The notes under the pieces were generated by a model. That model was not told the DNA's origin. It searched no databases and worked only from the letters and a program-made list of their open reading frames with translations. The position numbers and the translations under genes were made by a program. From positions 1 through 64,000 of the forward strand of contig JAKSPC010000004.1 in assembly GCA_024405155.1 (NCBI GenBank): a stretch of 64,000 bases of DNA, given 5' to 3'. Below are positions 8,015 through 17,723 of this stretch, piece by piece (position 1 is the first letter of the stretch; every line of letters begins with the position of its first letter). The DNA is from Lachnospiraceae bacterium (GTDB lineage Bacteria > Bacillota > Clostridia > Lachnospirales > Lachnospiraceae).

Positions 8015-10651
8015 TCACTTAAGAGCTGCCAGTCTTTCTTTTACCTTGGCCATCATGTCACGATAGCCGGCCTGTTTCGTCTTTTCCTCTTCGATCTTTG
8101 CGGCCGGAGCCTTGGAGAGGAACTTTTCGTTGGAAAGCATTGCCTCGGAACGCTTCAGCTCTCCTGCCAGTCTCTGCTCTTCCTTTTCCAGACGGTCGAT
8201 CTCTTTTGCCACGTCGATCAGATCGCCCAGAGGCATGTACAGGGATGCGTCTTTCAGCACCACCGAAACGGCGTTGTCGTCGATGCCGGCCTTATCGGCC
8301 TGCACCTTCACGTCGGAGGCGCCTGCCAGGCGGGCAAACACGGCTGCCGCATCGGCAAAGGTCTTTTTCACTGCCGCGTCCGCGCTCACCACATATACGA
8401 AAGCCTTTTTGGAAAGCGGAACGTCCATTTCCTTTCTTACGGAACGGATGCCTCTGACCGCGTCCTTCACGGTCTCGATGGCCGCCTCTTCCGCCGCGAA
8501 ATCGAATTCCTTCTGATATTCCGGATACGCGGCCACCATGATGGAGTCTTCTCCGGTCAGGTTGTCGTAGATCTCTTCGGTAATGAAGGGCATGAAAGGA
8601 TGCAGGAGCTTCAGGACGCCTGTCAGCACGTACTTAAGGGTCCACAGAGCTGCCGCCTTGGTGCTGTCGCCGTCATCGTACAGACGCTGCTTCACCATCT
8701 CGATGTACCAGTCGCAGAGCTCGTCCCAGGCAAACCCGGTGATGTTGTCCAGGGCGATGCCCAGTTCGAAGGAATCCATGTTGCGGCAGACATTGTCGCT
8801 TAAGGCGTTGAACTTGGAAAGGATCCACTTGTCTTCCGCCTGAAGATCTGCCATGGGGCATTCTGCCGGGACTGCTGCCTTATCCAGGTTCATCATGATG
8901 AAACGGCTGGCGTTCCACATCTTGTTGGCGAAGTTGCGGGCGTTTTCCACTTTGTCGGTGGAGAAACGCATGTCATTTCCGGGAGCGTTTCCGGTAAGGA
9001 GAGCGCCGCGGAGCGCATCCGCGCCATACTTGTCGATGATCTCGATGGGATCGATACCGTTTCCAAGAGACTTGCTCATCTTTCTTCCCAGCTCATCACG
9101 CACCAGGCCGTGGATCAGCACCTTGTCGAAGGGGCTCACGCCGGTCTGCTCCACTGCGGAGAATACCATACGGATCACCCAGAAGAAGATGATGTCATAG
9201 CCGGTGACAAGAACGCTTGCCGGGTAGAACTTCTTCATTTCCGGCGTCTCGTCCGGCCAGCCGAGAGTGCTGAAAGGCCAGAGCGCCGATGAGAACCAGG
9301 TATCCAGAGTATCTTCATCCTGGGTCAGATGACCGCCGCACTTGGGGCACTTGTCGGGAGCGGTCTCATTGACCACGATCTCGCCGCAGTCGTCACAGTA
9401 CCAGGCAGGGATACGGTGTCCCCACCAGATCTGACGGGAAATGCACCAGTCACGGAGATTCTCCACCCAGTGCAGGTATGTCTTCTTGTAGTTGTCCGGT
9501 ACGAAGGCAAGCGTGCCGTCATCAAGGACTCTGCGGCAGTCTTTCGCCGCCTTTTCCATGCTCATGAACCACTGGGCCTTTACCATGGGCTCCACCGTGG
9601 TGCCGCAGCGGTCGTGGGCACCTACGTTATGCTCGTGGGGGACCACCTTTACCAGAAGGCCTTCTTTTTCCAGATCGTCGATCATGGCCTTTCTGGCCTC
9701 GTAACGGTCCATGCCGTCATATTTGGAGCCGGGGCAGTCGATGGTGGCATCGTCGTGCATCACGCAGATCTCCTCCAGGTTGTGACGGCGTCCCACCTCG
9801 AAGTCGTTGGGGTCGTGTGCCGGCGTGATCTTCACGCAGCCGGTACCGAAATCGATGTCAACGTACTCGTCGGCAATGACGGGGATCTCTCTGTCGGTAA
9901 GGGGAAGGCGAAGCGTCTTTCCCACGATATCCTTATAGCGTTCGTCCTTGGGGTTTACGGCCACAGCGGTATCTCCCAGCATGGTCTCGGGACGGGTGGT
10001 GGCGATCTCCACAAAGCGTCCGGGCTCACCCACTACAGGATAATTGATATGCCAGAAAGCACCCTTCTGGTCCTCGTGCTGGACCTCGGCATCGGAAATA
10101 GAGGTCTGGCATACGGGGCACCAGTTGACGATCCGGCTTCCCTTGTAGATGATCCCTTTTCTGTAAAGCTCGCAGAATACCTTGAGCACGGCACGGGAAC
10201 AGCCTTCGTCCATGGTGAAGCGAAGTCTGGACCAGTCGGCGGAAACGCCCATCTTGTGCATCTGATGAAGGATGCGGCCCTCATACTCTTCCTTCCAGGC
10301 CCAGGCTTCCTTCAGGAAACCGTCACGGCCCAGATCGTGCTTGTCGATGCCCTGTTCCTTCAGCTTGTTGATGACCTTTACTTCCGTGGCGATAGCGGCA
10401 TGGTCGGTGCCGGGCTGCCACAACACCTCGTAGCCCCGCATTCTCTTATAGCGGCACAGAGTATCCTGCAGTGTATTGTCCAGCGCATGGCCCATGTGAA
10501 GCTGTCCCGTTACGTTTGGCGGGGGCATGGGGATGCAGAAAGCGGGCTTTTCCGAAAGGGCATTCGCCTTGAAATAGTTTCCTTTCAGCCATTTTTCATA
10601 GATCCTCGGTTCTGAGTCCTGCGGTACATAATTCTTTTCCAGTTCTTTCAT
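8015..10651 (-). CDS. valS: Valyl-tRNA synthetase
   Basis: The enzyme charges tRNA-Val with valine in the cytoplasm. The 878-residue length fits bacterial ValS. The class I signature appears as PPPNVTGQLHMGHALDN near the N-terminus, and the KMSKS loop as RKMSKSLGNGIDP in the middle. The editing domain lies between them and contains CysXXCys zinc-type pairs. The C-terminal end is the expected coiled-coil arm (DRLEKEEQRLAGELKR). The gene starts 34 bases after a cassette of three uncharacterised genes and probably shares their transcript. No T-box is visible in that short gap. Confidence 0.97.
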   Translation of the reverse strand: MKELEKNYVPQDSEPRIYEKWLKGNYFKANALSEKPAFCIPMPPPNVTGQLHMGHALDNTLQDTLCRYKRMRGYEVLWQPGTDHAAIATEVKVINKLKEQGIDKHDLGRDGFLKEAWAWKEEYEGRILHQMHKMGVSADWSRLRFTMDEGCSRAVLKVFCELYRKGIIYKGSRIVNWCPVCQTSISDAEVQHEDQKGAFWHINYPVVGEPGRFVEIATTRPETMLGDTAVAVNPKDERYKDIVGKTLRLPLTDREIPVIADEYVDIDFGTGCVKITPAHDPNDFEVGRRHNLEEICVMHDDATIDCPGSKYDGMDRYEARKAMIDDLEKEGLLVKVVPHEHNVGAHDRCGTTVEPMVKAQWFMSMEKAAKDCRRVLDDGTLAFVPDNYKKTYLHWVENLRDWCISRQIWWGHRIPAWYCDDCGEIVVNETAPDKCPKCGGHLTQDEDTLDTWFSSALWPFSTLGWPDETPEMKKFYPASVLVTGYDIIFFWVIRMVFSAVEQTGVSPFDKVLIHGLVRDELGRKMSKSLGNGIDPIEIIDKYGADALRGALLTGNAPGNDMRFSTDKVENARNFANKMWNASRFIMMNLDKAAVPAECPMADLQAEDKWILSKFNALSDNVCRNMDSFELGIALDNITGFAWDELCDWYIEMVKQRLYDDGDSTKAAALWTLKYVLTGVLKLLHPFMPFITEEIYDNLTGEDSIMVAAYPEYQKEFDFAAEEAAIETVKDAVRGIRSVRKEMDVPLSKKAFVYVVSADAAVKKTFADAAAVFARLAGASDVKVQADKAGIDDNAVSVVLKDASLYMPLGDLIDVAKEIDRLEKEEQRLAGELKRSEAMLSNEKFLSKAPAAKIEEEKTKQAGYRDMMAKVKERLAALK

Positions 10652-10685
10652 GTCTATACCTCTTTTTTATGTTGCTGCGCCGTGG

Positions 10686-11492
10686 TCATACCGTGCGCCT
10701 GTATTCCTGTTTCCATTCCCGGAGCACGTTTCCCGCGTATGACGCGAATTTCACGTAATCTCCGCCTGAAAGGTCTTTCACCTTCTTAGCGCGGCCGGTG
10801 GTACGGGCCTTCATTTCCAGCTTCCGCTTCTTTTCTTTGAGGGCATCCTTGTCCTCTTCCGAAAGGAACGCGTCGCCGGTGATCAGATACCGGTACTCCT
10901 CCGCTCTCCTGAAACGCCCCGCGGATCCGATGCTGTCCAGAAGCTTTAACGCTCCCGGCACATCGAAGCGGAGCATGGCGACGGCAACCATGTCGCAGAG
11001 AATGTCTGCACGATCAGCCTGGAAGATGGCCAGCTCCAGTTCGTCAGGGCCGTGTCCCAAAGCTTTCTCCCGTTCACAAAGGGCTTCCCGGAACCGTTCG
11101 AATGCGGCGGACAGCCGCCCTGCCTCATAGTACATCTTTCCGGTAAGCCTCAGCCTGTCATATGGTTTCATGGAACGCACCCGGGTAAGCGTTTCGCTTA
11201 AGGCGCGGATCTCTCCCATGGTCAGATAGTTGGCGGTCTGCACCACCGTAAGGAGCAGGTTCTCACTGCTCTCTCCCCCGCGGATCCCTTCCAGAAGTTC
11301 TTTGGACAGCGCGTCCGAAAGCCCGGAGGTGCCCACCCAGTCGGCAAAAGCTTCTCCCACCAGTCCGTCCACGGCGATGAGGGGGTACTTCCGGATCACG
11401 TAGCATACCTCCTCCAGGCTGTAGAGCCGGATATTCAGTTTTTCCCAGAAGAAGGGAGCGTTCGCTCTCTTCCCGCAAAGAAGCATTGCCAT
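10686..11492 (-). CDS. Uncharacterised helical protein, ATPase cassette
   Basis: I do not recognise this 268-residue protein. It is mostly predicted alpha-helical with TPR-like segments such as AGRLSAAFERFREALCER, then a basic C-terminal part rich in Lys and Arg (about 205-245), which could contact nucleic acid or ribosomes. There is no signal peptide or membrane helix. The ATG at 11492 overlaps the stop of the upstream actin-like gene as TAATG, indicating translational coupling, and GGAGG lies upstream. It is the last of three linked genes before valS. Its conserved pairing with the ATPase-like gene suggests a partner role. Confidence 0.6.
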   Translation of the reverse strand: MAMLLCGKRANAPFFWEKLNIRLYSLEEVCYVIRKYPLIAVDGLVGEAFADWVGTSGLSDALSKELLEGIRGGESSENLLLTVVQTANYLTMGEIRALSETLTRVRSMKPYDRLRLTGKMYYEAGRLSAAFERFREALCEREKALGHGPDELELAIFQADRADILCDMVAVAMLRFDVPGALKLLDSIGSAGRFRRAEEYRYLITGDAFLSEEDKDALKEKKRKLEMKARTTGRAKKVKDLSGGDYVKFASYAGNVLREWKQEYRRTV

Positions 11493-12724
11493 TACAGTGA
11501 CAGTTCCTCCTGTACTTCCGTTCCGGAAGCGGGACATATTTCACCGAACCCCAGGTCGGTAAGTTTCAATTCCACCCGGTCCGCGGAGGAAAATCTCATG
11601 TCCACCGCCACACGGGTGCATTTTTCGGGCCGCGACGCGATCTCGGTCACATCGCCCAGAGACGCGGTCACTTCCCGTTTTTCTTTCGTTTTATCAAAGG
11701 GCTCCACCAGGAAGCTCACGCGGGTCCCTTCTTCCGGGATCACCTCGATATGGGCGCCCAGCCCGTACCAGCGGCTGCCGGCTCTGGTGAGCATCAGCCT
11801 GGATGTCCGCTCGTGGATGGAAACGTTCATGGAGATCTCGGAAGTGGTCCTGCCGTCGCAGAACATAAGCTCCGGGAACTGGGTCTCCGCCCGCAGGGAA
11901 TCATCTGCCGCAAAGGCGGCGCCGATGGCAAACAGTCCTTTTTCCTGCAGGACCTTCCTTCTTAAGCACACATAACTTACAAAATTCTGCGCCCAGTCGA
12001 TGCGGTCGAAACCGGTGCCGGTAAGGAACACGGCCGAATAGGCCTTTCCCTCCATGCTGCGCTTCGCCACGTCGGTGATGATGCGGTCCCCCAAAGTCCT
12101 TCCGGAATCCTTCCGCAGGATGTCCGTGTGAAAGGCTTCCTCCACGTCGCGGCTCTCCGCCACCACGCAGGGACGGCTCATGCCCCGTACCATCATCAGT
12201 TCATAGAAACAGAGGCGTTCCTCCGAAAGGTCGAAAGCACCCACCAGACCGGAATACAGATCCTTTTCCTGAGACAGCGTGTAATAGATGAACGCCTCCT
12301 CGTGACTGATGAGAAGAAGCTTTTCCTCCGCCACGCCGGCAGCTGCCAGAGAAGCCTTCACCTTGTCAAAAAGCTGCCCGTCCGGCTTGTGCAGCGTAAC
12401 GCAGAGCCTGTCGATACAGGAAAAGTCCGTCACGGAAGTTTTTTCCTCCAGCACCTTCCGGAAAAGTTCCGTCAGAAGTTCACTGCCGGTATACTGCCGC
12501 CGCATGACGGTGGAGGTGCCGTTTTTTGAAAGGAGCTTTAAGAGCTTGTCCGTCATCACGCCTTCGCCGGAAAGGGCTACACGATAAGCTTCCTCTCCCA
12601 CGAACCAGTGCTCGCCTTTTTTCTCACGGCAAACAACTGCGGGCCAGACAGTGACTTCTGTCTCGCCGCAGATGCGGATGGCGATATGATCATCACACAG
12701 GTCGATGCCTGCACAGATCCCCAT
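11492..12724 (-). CDS. Actin/Hsp70-fold ATPase-like protein, DUF5716-like
   Basis: The 410-residue protein looks like an ASKHA (actin/Hsp70) fold protein. The N-terminal GIDLCDDHIAIRI resembles the phosphate-1 loop, LVGAFDLSEERLCFYEL the phosphate-2 region, and VFLTGTGFDRIDWAQNF the adenosine motif. The typical acidic residues are partly altered, so ATP hydrolysis is not certain. The C-terminal domain (about 280-400) seems beta-rich. From memory it matches the Lachnospiraceae family DUF5716. It starts immediately after the stop of the 826-residue partner gene and is coupled to the next gene by TAATG. A chaperone-like or scaffold role is only inference. Confidence 0.65.
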   Translation of the reverse strand: MGICAGIDLCDDHIAIRICGETEVTVWPAVVCREKKGEHWFVGEEAYRVALSGEGVMTDKLLKLLSKNGTSTVMRRQYTGSELLTELFRKVLEEKTSVTDFSCIDRLCVTLHKPDGQLFDKVKASLAAAGVAEEKLLLISHEEAFIYYTLSQEKDLYSGLVGAFDLSEERLCFYELMMVRGMSRPCVVAESRDVEEAFHTDILRKDSGRTLGDRIITDVAKRSMEGKAYSAVFLTGTGFDRIDWAQNFVSYVCLRRKVLQEKGLFAIGAAFAADDSLRAETQFPELMFCDGRTTSEISMNVSIHERTSRLMLTRAGSRWYGLGAHIEVIPEEGTRVSFLVEPFDKTKEKREVTASLGDVTEIASRPEKCTRVAVDMRFSSADRVELKLTDLGFGEICPASGTEVQEELSL

Positions 12725-15205
12725 TTACTGCTCCAATCTGAATAATTCTCTGTTTACTTCCGTGTCCACGGTATATTCTATCATGCGGTCCCTGAGATTC
12801 GTCACGTCCCCGTTCATAAGATCCTGCTCCATGCGGTTTATGCGGGCATAGCGGTCTTCCCCTTTTTCATGAAGCTTCTTTACGGCAATGCGGCCGGTGA
12901 CCTGCGGTTTTTCCTCATCCGAGGCGTCAAAGATCTGATACTCCAGCTCATCCCCCAGAAACAGTACTTCCCCTGCCACGTAAATGTTCTTCCACGTCTT
13001 TTTCATGGAAACGCTGCGCCAGTCCTTTTCGTCCGGCAGGATACGCTCCCGCATGAGGACGGGCTCGCCCCGGTATTCCACGTAGAAAGTCTCGCAGACG
13101 GATGCCGGGATGGGGATCTTCTTGCGAAGTGCCTTGGTATAGGGAAAGATCAGTTCCTTTTCAATGAGCCGGTCGGTCAGTTTCCGGCAGAGCTCCAGCT
13201 GTTCTCCGGTGAGTCCCGCCTTTTCGCTGTAGTACCTGGTAAGTGCCAGGGCATAGATCTCCGGCAGTCCTTCCGGCACCCGCACGTTTTCGAAATATCC
13301 CTCCAGAGCTTCGAAAGCGCTTTCGCTGATCATCTGTTCCCGCTCGAAATATATGCTCATGCGCAGGGTGAAATAGGCCCGCAGCACCAGTTCCTTGTAG
13401 TTTCCGCCGGAAAGATACAGCGTGAAGGTCTCGTCCGCGTTTTCCGGCTCCTCGGTGAACAGTTCCGTGATCAGGGTGCGCTCCGGAAGCTCCCGCAGGG
13501 GCAGTCCGTTCTCCGACAGAACTTTGAGGATGGCGAACATCTTCCTGCCGGAGCCCTGATACCGTTCCGCCAGAAAATCCAGGATCACGGGACTTACACG
13601 GCCTGCGTCGAAGAGTTTCACGCACAGGCAGGTAAAGAACCGGTCCGGAGAGCCGTCTTCCATGACGGGCATCATGTTTTTCGCAAACAATGCGGAGACC
13701 AGATCGTAGATGTCTCTGGATTCCGCCTTTTCGGCACCGGACCTGCGCAGGTAGATGTAGGCGTCGCGGAAACGTCCGGTACGCAAGAATCCGCGGAAAG
13801 CCATCATTCCGGTCTGGGCATCGATCTCCGACACCGATACGCTGTCCAGCCAGGCGGGATCTCCGCCGGACTTCAGAAGTTCCCGGATGATGCGGCTTCT
13901 GAGGGCCGGGGTAAGATCCAGGGAATTGAGCCCGGAAATGAGCACTTCCCGCTCCTCTTCCGTACGCAGTCCCCTTGCAAGGATCTCGCGAACTGCGGAA
14001 AACTTAAGCATTTTGTGAGAACCGTCCAGTTCAAAGCAGCGCTTTAAAAGATCCGGCCGGTTTAAAAGCTTTACGGCGTCAAAGTCCGGAAGCCCTCCTC
14101 TTCTGAGGATGTGCCCACGGTCATCGGTCAGCTCAATGAGAGCGTCCGGAAAATACACGGGCAGATACGCTTCTCCGTTCTTTACTTCGGAGGCGGCAAT
14201 GGTGTTCAGCCCTTCGTACCGGGCATGGACATTTTTTACCGCGGGATCCGTGAACCGAAACCGTACACTTTTCAAGATGTCCGGCAGGATGGCCGCGCAT
14301 TTGAGATCCAGCATGGCCGGATACAGCATCCGGTCATAGATCACGGCCAGGTTGCCGTTGATGCGGCGGTTCAGGACCGCTGCCATGGCGTGGTCCCGCA
14401 TGGCGGACTCATACGTGCCGTAGATCTCTGAGGTCTGCGGCTGATATTTTATGATATTGGCATACAGCTTATCGGCGGTCCGCACATCGGGACGGCGCTC
14501 GTAAGAATAATAATACAGCACCTCGCCGGGCATTTCTTCCGTGTTTTCCTCCGGAAACGCCGCCATGAAGCTTTCGAACAGATGGGTGAGCCTCAGATCT
14601 CTGCGGATTGCTTCCTTATAAAATTCCAGAGCCATGCGGGTGTCCGCGTCTTCCTTTATAAGAAGAGCGCAGGCATCGGTAAACAGCTCCTCATCTTCCG
14701 GGAAAAACCGCATGAGGATCGTCTGTTCCGCATCCTGTGCCAGTGCTTTCTCCGTGGAGAATGCAGCCGCAGGCGGCACGTTGCCGCTTTCGGAGGTGCT
14801 GCCGGCACCGCAGGCATAGGCGCTTCCTGCAGGCTCATTTTCATCGGCAGGGCTCACGCCGCCCTCCGTCAGCGTAAAGGCGTAGGGCACGAAATATTCG
14901 CCGGCACTGGTGACCAGCGCGATCTCGCCGGAAAGCACGTCGCCGGGTTCCAGTCCCGTGGTGTCCGCTTCCATGGTCACGTCGTTTACTCTTCCCAGGA
15001 AGGAATCCGTCTGCACGGTGACCCGGAAATCGTCACAGAAGGCGGCGCCCTTCACGCTTTTTCCGTTTTCGCACTCGATCTCTATGGTAAAGGTAAGCTT
15101 CCTGCCTGCGGGAAGGGTACCGGAAATACTGCCCGGCGTTACGTGTACGACGGGCCTTTCGTCCTCCATGATTCCCTTGGCAAGGCGGTTCAGCTTATCT
15201 TTCAT
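12725..15205 (-). CDS. Large Ig-like plus helical-repeat protein, DUF5717-like
   Basis: This 826-residue protein has an N-terminal beta-rich part (about 1-120) resembling an Ig-like domain (HVTPGSISGTLPAGRKLTF). A low-complexity linker follows, then a long helical-repeat region (about 160-640) reminiscent of TPR solenoids, and a beta-rich C-terminal part. There is no signal peptide or membrane helix, so it should be cytoplasmic. From memory it resembles DUF5717, which accompanies DUF5716 in Lachnospiraceae. It is the first gene of the cassette that ends with valS. Its size and solenoid suggest a scaffold that binds the actin-like partner. Function unknown. Confidence 0.65.
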   Translation of the reverse strand: MKDKLNRLAKGIMEDERPVVHVTPGSISGTLPAGRKLTFTIEIECENGKSVKGAAFCDDFRVTVQTDSFLGRVNDVTMEADTTGLEPGDVLSGEIALVTSAGEYFVPYAFTLTEGGVSPADENEPAGSAYACGAGSTSESGNVPPAAAFSTEKALAQDAEQTILMRFFPEDEELFTDACALLIKEDADTRMALEFYKEAIRRDLRLTHLFESFMAAFPEENTEEMPGEVLYYYSYERRPDVRTADKLYANIIKYQPQTSEIYGTYESAMRDHAMAAVLNRRINGNLAVIYDRMLYPAMLDLKCAAILPDILKSVRFRFTDPAVKNVHARYEGLNTIAASEVKNGEAYLPVYFPDALIELTDDRGHILRRGGLPDFDAVKLLNRPDLLKRCFELDGSHKMLKFSAVREILARGLRTEEEREVLISGLNSLDLTPALRSRIIRELLKSGGDPAWLDSVSVSEIDAQTGMMAFRGFLRTGRFRDAYIYLRRSGAEKAESRDIYDLVSALFAKNMMPVMEDGSPDRFFTCLCVKLFDAGRVSPVILDFLAERYQGSGRKMFAILKVLSENGLPLRELPERTLITELFTEEPENADETFTLYLSGGNYKELVLRAYFTLRMSIYFEREQMISESAFEALEGYFENVRVPEGLPEIYALALTRYYSEKAGLTGEQLELCRKLTDRLIEKELIFPYTKALRKKIPIPASVCETFYVEYRGEPVLMRERILPDEKDWRSVSMKKTWKNIYVAGEVLFLGDELEYQIFDASDEEKPQVTGRIAVKKLHEKGEDRYARINRMEQDLMNGDVTNLRDRMIEYTVDTEVNRELFRLEQ

Positions 15206-15235
15206 TTGCTTTTCTTACATTTCCTGTGCTATCAT
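15206..15235 (+). promoter_or_regulatory. Possible promoter for the DUF4364 gene
   Basis: TTGCTT (15206-15211) and TATCAT (15230-15235) are 18 bases apart. A small hairpin GGCAG/CTGCC follows in the leader before the ATG at 15292. The divergent minus-strand promoter was not recognisable. Confidence 0.35.
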
Positions 15236-15291
15236 AGATCTGCGGCAGGCGTTTCTGCCTCAAAACATGCCGTTTTCTTTGAAAGGACCTT

Positions 15292-15807
15292 ATGGCACAG
15301 GAACCGGAAACATTATATAAACTAATGGTTTTGTACATGCTGGATCAGGTAAATCTTCCCCTGACCGGTTCTCAGCTGTCGGAGTTTTTCCTGGGAAAGG
15401 AGTACTCCAGCTGGTTTACCCTGCAGGAAGTGCTGCAGAGCCTGGAGGAGTCCGGGTTCTTAAGTTCCAGCCACGTGGGAAATTCCACCCACTACGGCAT
15501 CACCGACGACGGCCGTCAGACCCTCACTTTCTTTGCCGACGAGATCTTCCCTTCCGTCAAGGCTGACATGGACGGCTTCATTGCCGAAAACAAGTTCCGG
15601 ATGCGTTCCGAAGCTTCGGTAACGGCAGATTACTACCGGCCCGAAGGCGGGGATTACGTGGTGCACTGCACCATCCGGGAAGGAAAATCGGACCTTTTCT
15701 CCATGGACATTTCCGTGCCGGACGAAGCGGCTGCCAGGGCCATGAGCGCCAACTGGAAGGCCCGCGCCCAGAGCATCTACGGATACGTGCTAAACAATCT
15801 CATCTGA
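15292..15807 (+). CDS. DUF4364 family protein
   Basis: The 171-residue protein has a winged-helix-like N-terminal half (LYKLMVLYMLDQVNLPLTGS, then LQSLEESGFL and HYGITDDGRQTL). This pattern suggests a DNA- or RNA-binding regulator related to PadR-like winged helices. The C-terminal half is a mixed alpha/beta domain. It matches the clostridial family DUF4364. GAAAGGACC precedes the ATG. It diverges from the DUF5717-like gene and converges on asnA, with a large palindromic repeat between them. Its proximity suggests, but does not show, regulation of the divergent cassette. Confidence 0.8.
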   Translation: MAQEPETLYKLMVLYMLDQVNLPLTGSQLSEFFLGKEYSSWFTLQEVLQSLEESGFLSSSHVGNSTHYGITDDGRQTLTFFADEIFPSVKADMDGFIAENKFRMRSEASVTADYYRPEGGDYVVHCTIREGKSDLFSMDISVPDEAAARAMSANWKARAQSIYGYVLNNLI

Positions 15808-15814
15808 TCCCCTT

Positions 15815-15944
15815 GCAGCGTGCATATAGCCATGTACGCTGCGCGGGTGGATTGCGAGCTGTGCGTGCTTTGCAGCGAGTTTCGCAGCGAAGCGAGAACT
15901 GTTCGAAGCTGCAAACACGCACCGAAGCATGGTACCGCCCGCGC
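15815..15944. repeat. Composite palindromic repeat between convergent genes
   Basis: A first hairpin (15815-15842) pairs GCAGCGTGCAT with ATGTACGCTGC, with one G-U pair. A larger fold follows: GCGCGGGTGG (15841-15850) pairs with CCGCCCGCGC (15935-15944), and inside it GCGTGCTTTGCAGC pairs with GCTGCAAACACGC. It lies between DUF4364 and asnA and contains a 28-bp block (15911-15938) that recurs at 25959. It may act as a bidirectional terminator. Confidence 0.65.
15911..15938 (-). repeat. Dispersed 28-bp repeat, copy 1
   Basis: The minus strand reads GCGGTACCATGCTTCGGTGC and continues for 8 bases. It differs at one position from copy 2 (25959-25987 region, plus strand). Both copies are in spaces between convergent genes. 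Confidence 0.75.
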
Positions 15945-15953
15945 CGTGAATAC

Positions 15954-16964
15954 TTACAGCAGCGGGATGTTGTGGGCAGCGCACTCTTCCCGCATGCCCG
16001 CGGGCCAGATGGAGGCCTGCACCTCACCCACGTGAGCTTTCCCCAGAAGCAGCATGCACACACGGCTCATGCCGATGCCGCCGCCGATGGTATAGGGGAG
16101 CTCTTTTTTTAATATTGCCTGATGATAAGGAAGTTTTTCCCTTTCCAGCTGGTTTGCTTTGACAAGCTGTTCATGCAGGCTCTCTTCACTCACGCGGATG
16201 CCCATGGAGCTGATCTCCATGGCCATACCGAGGGGCTCGAACCAGTACAGAAGATCGCCGTTCAACTCCCAGTCGTCGTAATCGGGCGCTCTGCCGTCGT
16301 GGGGCTTTCCGTCTCCCAGCTTGTCGCCGATGCGCATGATGAATACGCAGCCGTGCTCCTTGCAGATGAGATTCTCACGCTCCTTGGGCGTCCTGTCGGG
16401 ATACATCTGACGAAGGTCTTCGGAATCGATGAAGAACACGTCATAGGGCAGCTTATAAACAGCCTGGGGATATTTGTACCACACCTCGTGCTCCATGTGC
16501 TTCAATACCTTTACGATGGTGCGCACGGTCTCCTTCAGCATGTCTTCGGAACGCTCGGTCTTAAGGATGACCTTTTCCCAGTCCCACTGATCCACGTAGA
16601 TGGAATGCAGATTGTCGGGATCCTCGTCGCGGCGGATGGCGTTCATGTTGGTGTAAAGTCCTTCGCCGGGACCGAAGCCGTATTCTTTCAGCGCCATTCT
16701 CTTCCACTTGGCCAGAGACTGCACCACCTGGATCTCCTCTTCCGGCTCGAATTTGGCATCGAATGCCACTTTTCTCTCCACACCGGAAAGATCGTCGTTG
16801 AGACCGGAACTCTTTCTTACGAAAAGGGGCGCGGAGATCCTCTCCAGTCCCATTTCCTTGCCGAATTCCTTCTGGAAAGTGTCTCTGATATATTTAATTG
16901 CCGCCTGGGTCTCACGGATGGTGAGCCTGGGATCATAGTCTTTGGGAAAGATCAGTCCGTTCAT
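15954..16964 (-). CDS. asnA: Aspartate-ammonia ligase
   Basis: The enzyme makes asparagine from aspartate, ammonia and ATP. The 336-residue length is close to the usual 330. Family segments include [47 protein letters not shown] and the C-terminal [18 protein letters not shown], which corresponds to class II synthetase motif 3. It belongs to the class II aminoacyl-tRNA synthetase-like fold. The ATG at 16964 overlaps the stop of the pseudouridine synthase gene as ATGA and has GGAG upstream. It ends the long ftsH operon, facing DUF4364. Confidence 0.96.
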   Translation of the reverse strand: MNGLIFPKDYDPRLTIRETQAAIKYIRDTFQKEFGKEMGLERISAPLFVRKSSGLNDDLSGVERKVAFDAKFEPEEEIQVVQSLAKWKRMALKEYGFGPGEGLYTNMNAIRRDEDPDNLHSIYVDQWDWEKVILKTERSEDMLKETVRTIVKVLKHMEHEVWYKYPQAVYKLPYDVFFIDSEDLRQMYPDRTPKERENLICKEHGCVFIMRIGDKLGDGKPHDGRAPDYDDWELNGDLLYWFEPLGMAMEISSMGIRVSEESLHEQLVKANQLEREKLPYHQAILKKELPYTIGGGIGMSRVCMLLLGKAHVGEVQASIWPAGMREECAAHNIPLL

Positions 16965-17722
16965 AGTTGTTTCTCCAGTTCCTTTATTTCCTCGTCCGTC
17001 AGTCTGCGCCACTTGCCGGGCGTCAGATCTCCAAGGCCGATATTTACGATGCGGATGCGTTTCAGCTTCACCACCCGGTTCCCCAGTTCTTCGCACATTC
17101 TGCGGATCTGCCGGTTCTTGCCTTCCGTAAGGATGACGGAAAAGCTGTTGTCGGAAAGGCGCTTCACCTTTGCCGGCTTTGTAAGGTAGCGATAGGTGAC
17201 GGTATTTTCCGTGACGGCCGCTTTGCCGGTACCGCCCTTTTCACGTTCCAAAGTTATGTAAACTCCTTTGGCGAATCTGTTCAGAAACCCGTCCGTGGCA
17301 GGTCTTGCCGTGGTGACTTCGTATTCCTTTTCGTGCCGGTCGCCCGCCTTGGCGATCCGTTCCGAAAGATCCCCCATGTTGGTAAGGAGCATGAGCCCTT
17401 CCGAATCCTTGTCCAGCCGTCCCACCGGGAACAACCGTCCGTGTCCTTCCACCAGTTCCGTCACCGGAACGGCCCGGTCTCTGCGGCTGGTGCCGCTCAC
17501 CACGCCTACGGGCTTATACAATGCGATCATCACTTTCTGCTGCGGCTCCACCGGACGTCCGTCCAGAGTGACCACGTCGGCGCCTTCTTCCGATTCCGGA
17601 TGCACCGCGGCGCCGGTCTCTGCGATCATGCCATTTATTTTCACTCTGCCCGCCGCGATGAGCGTATCGGCTTCCCTTCGGGAGCACACGCCGCAGGAGG
17701 CGAGATATTTATTCAGTCTCAT
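16961..17722 (-). CDS. rluB: rRNA pseudouridine synthase, RsuA/RluB family
   Basis: The protein isomerises uridine to pseudouridine in ribosomal RNA. An N-terminal S4 RNA-binding domain ([20 protein letters not shown]) precedes the catalytic domain, where [15 protein letters not shown] holds the active-site Asp. The ending pattern [15 protein letters not shown] is typical of RluB/RsuA. It has 253 residues. The ATG at 17722 lies one base after the queA stop, and the stop overlaps asnA. Assignment to RluB rather than RluE or RsuA is by similarity of layout only. Confidence 0.88.
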   Translation of the reverse strand: MRLNKYLASCGVCSRREADTLIAAGRVKINGMIAETGAAVHPESEEGADVVTLDGRPVEPQQKVMIALYKPVGVVSGTSRRDRAVPVTELVEGHGRLFPVGRLDKDSEGLMLLTNMGDLSERIAKAGDRHEKEYEVTTARPATDGFLNRFAKGVYITLEREKGGTGKAAVTENTVTYRYLTKPAKVKRLSDNSFSVILTEGKNRQIRRMCEELGNRVVKLKRIRIVNIGLGDLTPGKWRRLTDEEIKELEKQL

Positions 17723-17723
17723 G

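Noticed and set aside
6905..8803. Long plus-strand open frame opposite the sortase gene and valS
   Set aside because: It is antisense to two well-supported genes, has no ribosome site, and its protein is Gly/His/Val-rich without domains, as expected for a codon shadow.
9329..10615. 428-codon plus-strand frame opposite valS
   Set aside because: It lies entirely inside valS and shows no start signals or family features.
10652..10685. T-box before valS
   Set aside because: The gap of 34 bases is far too short for a T-box leader; valS appears to be cotranscribed.
15800..16112. Short frames over the composite repeat
   Set aside because: Overlapping frames in several phases share repeat-derived peptides and have no ribosome sites.
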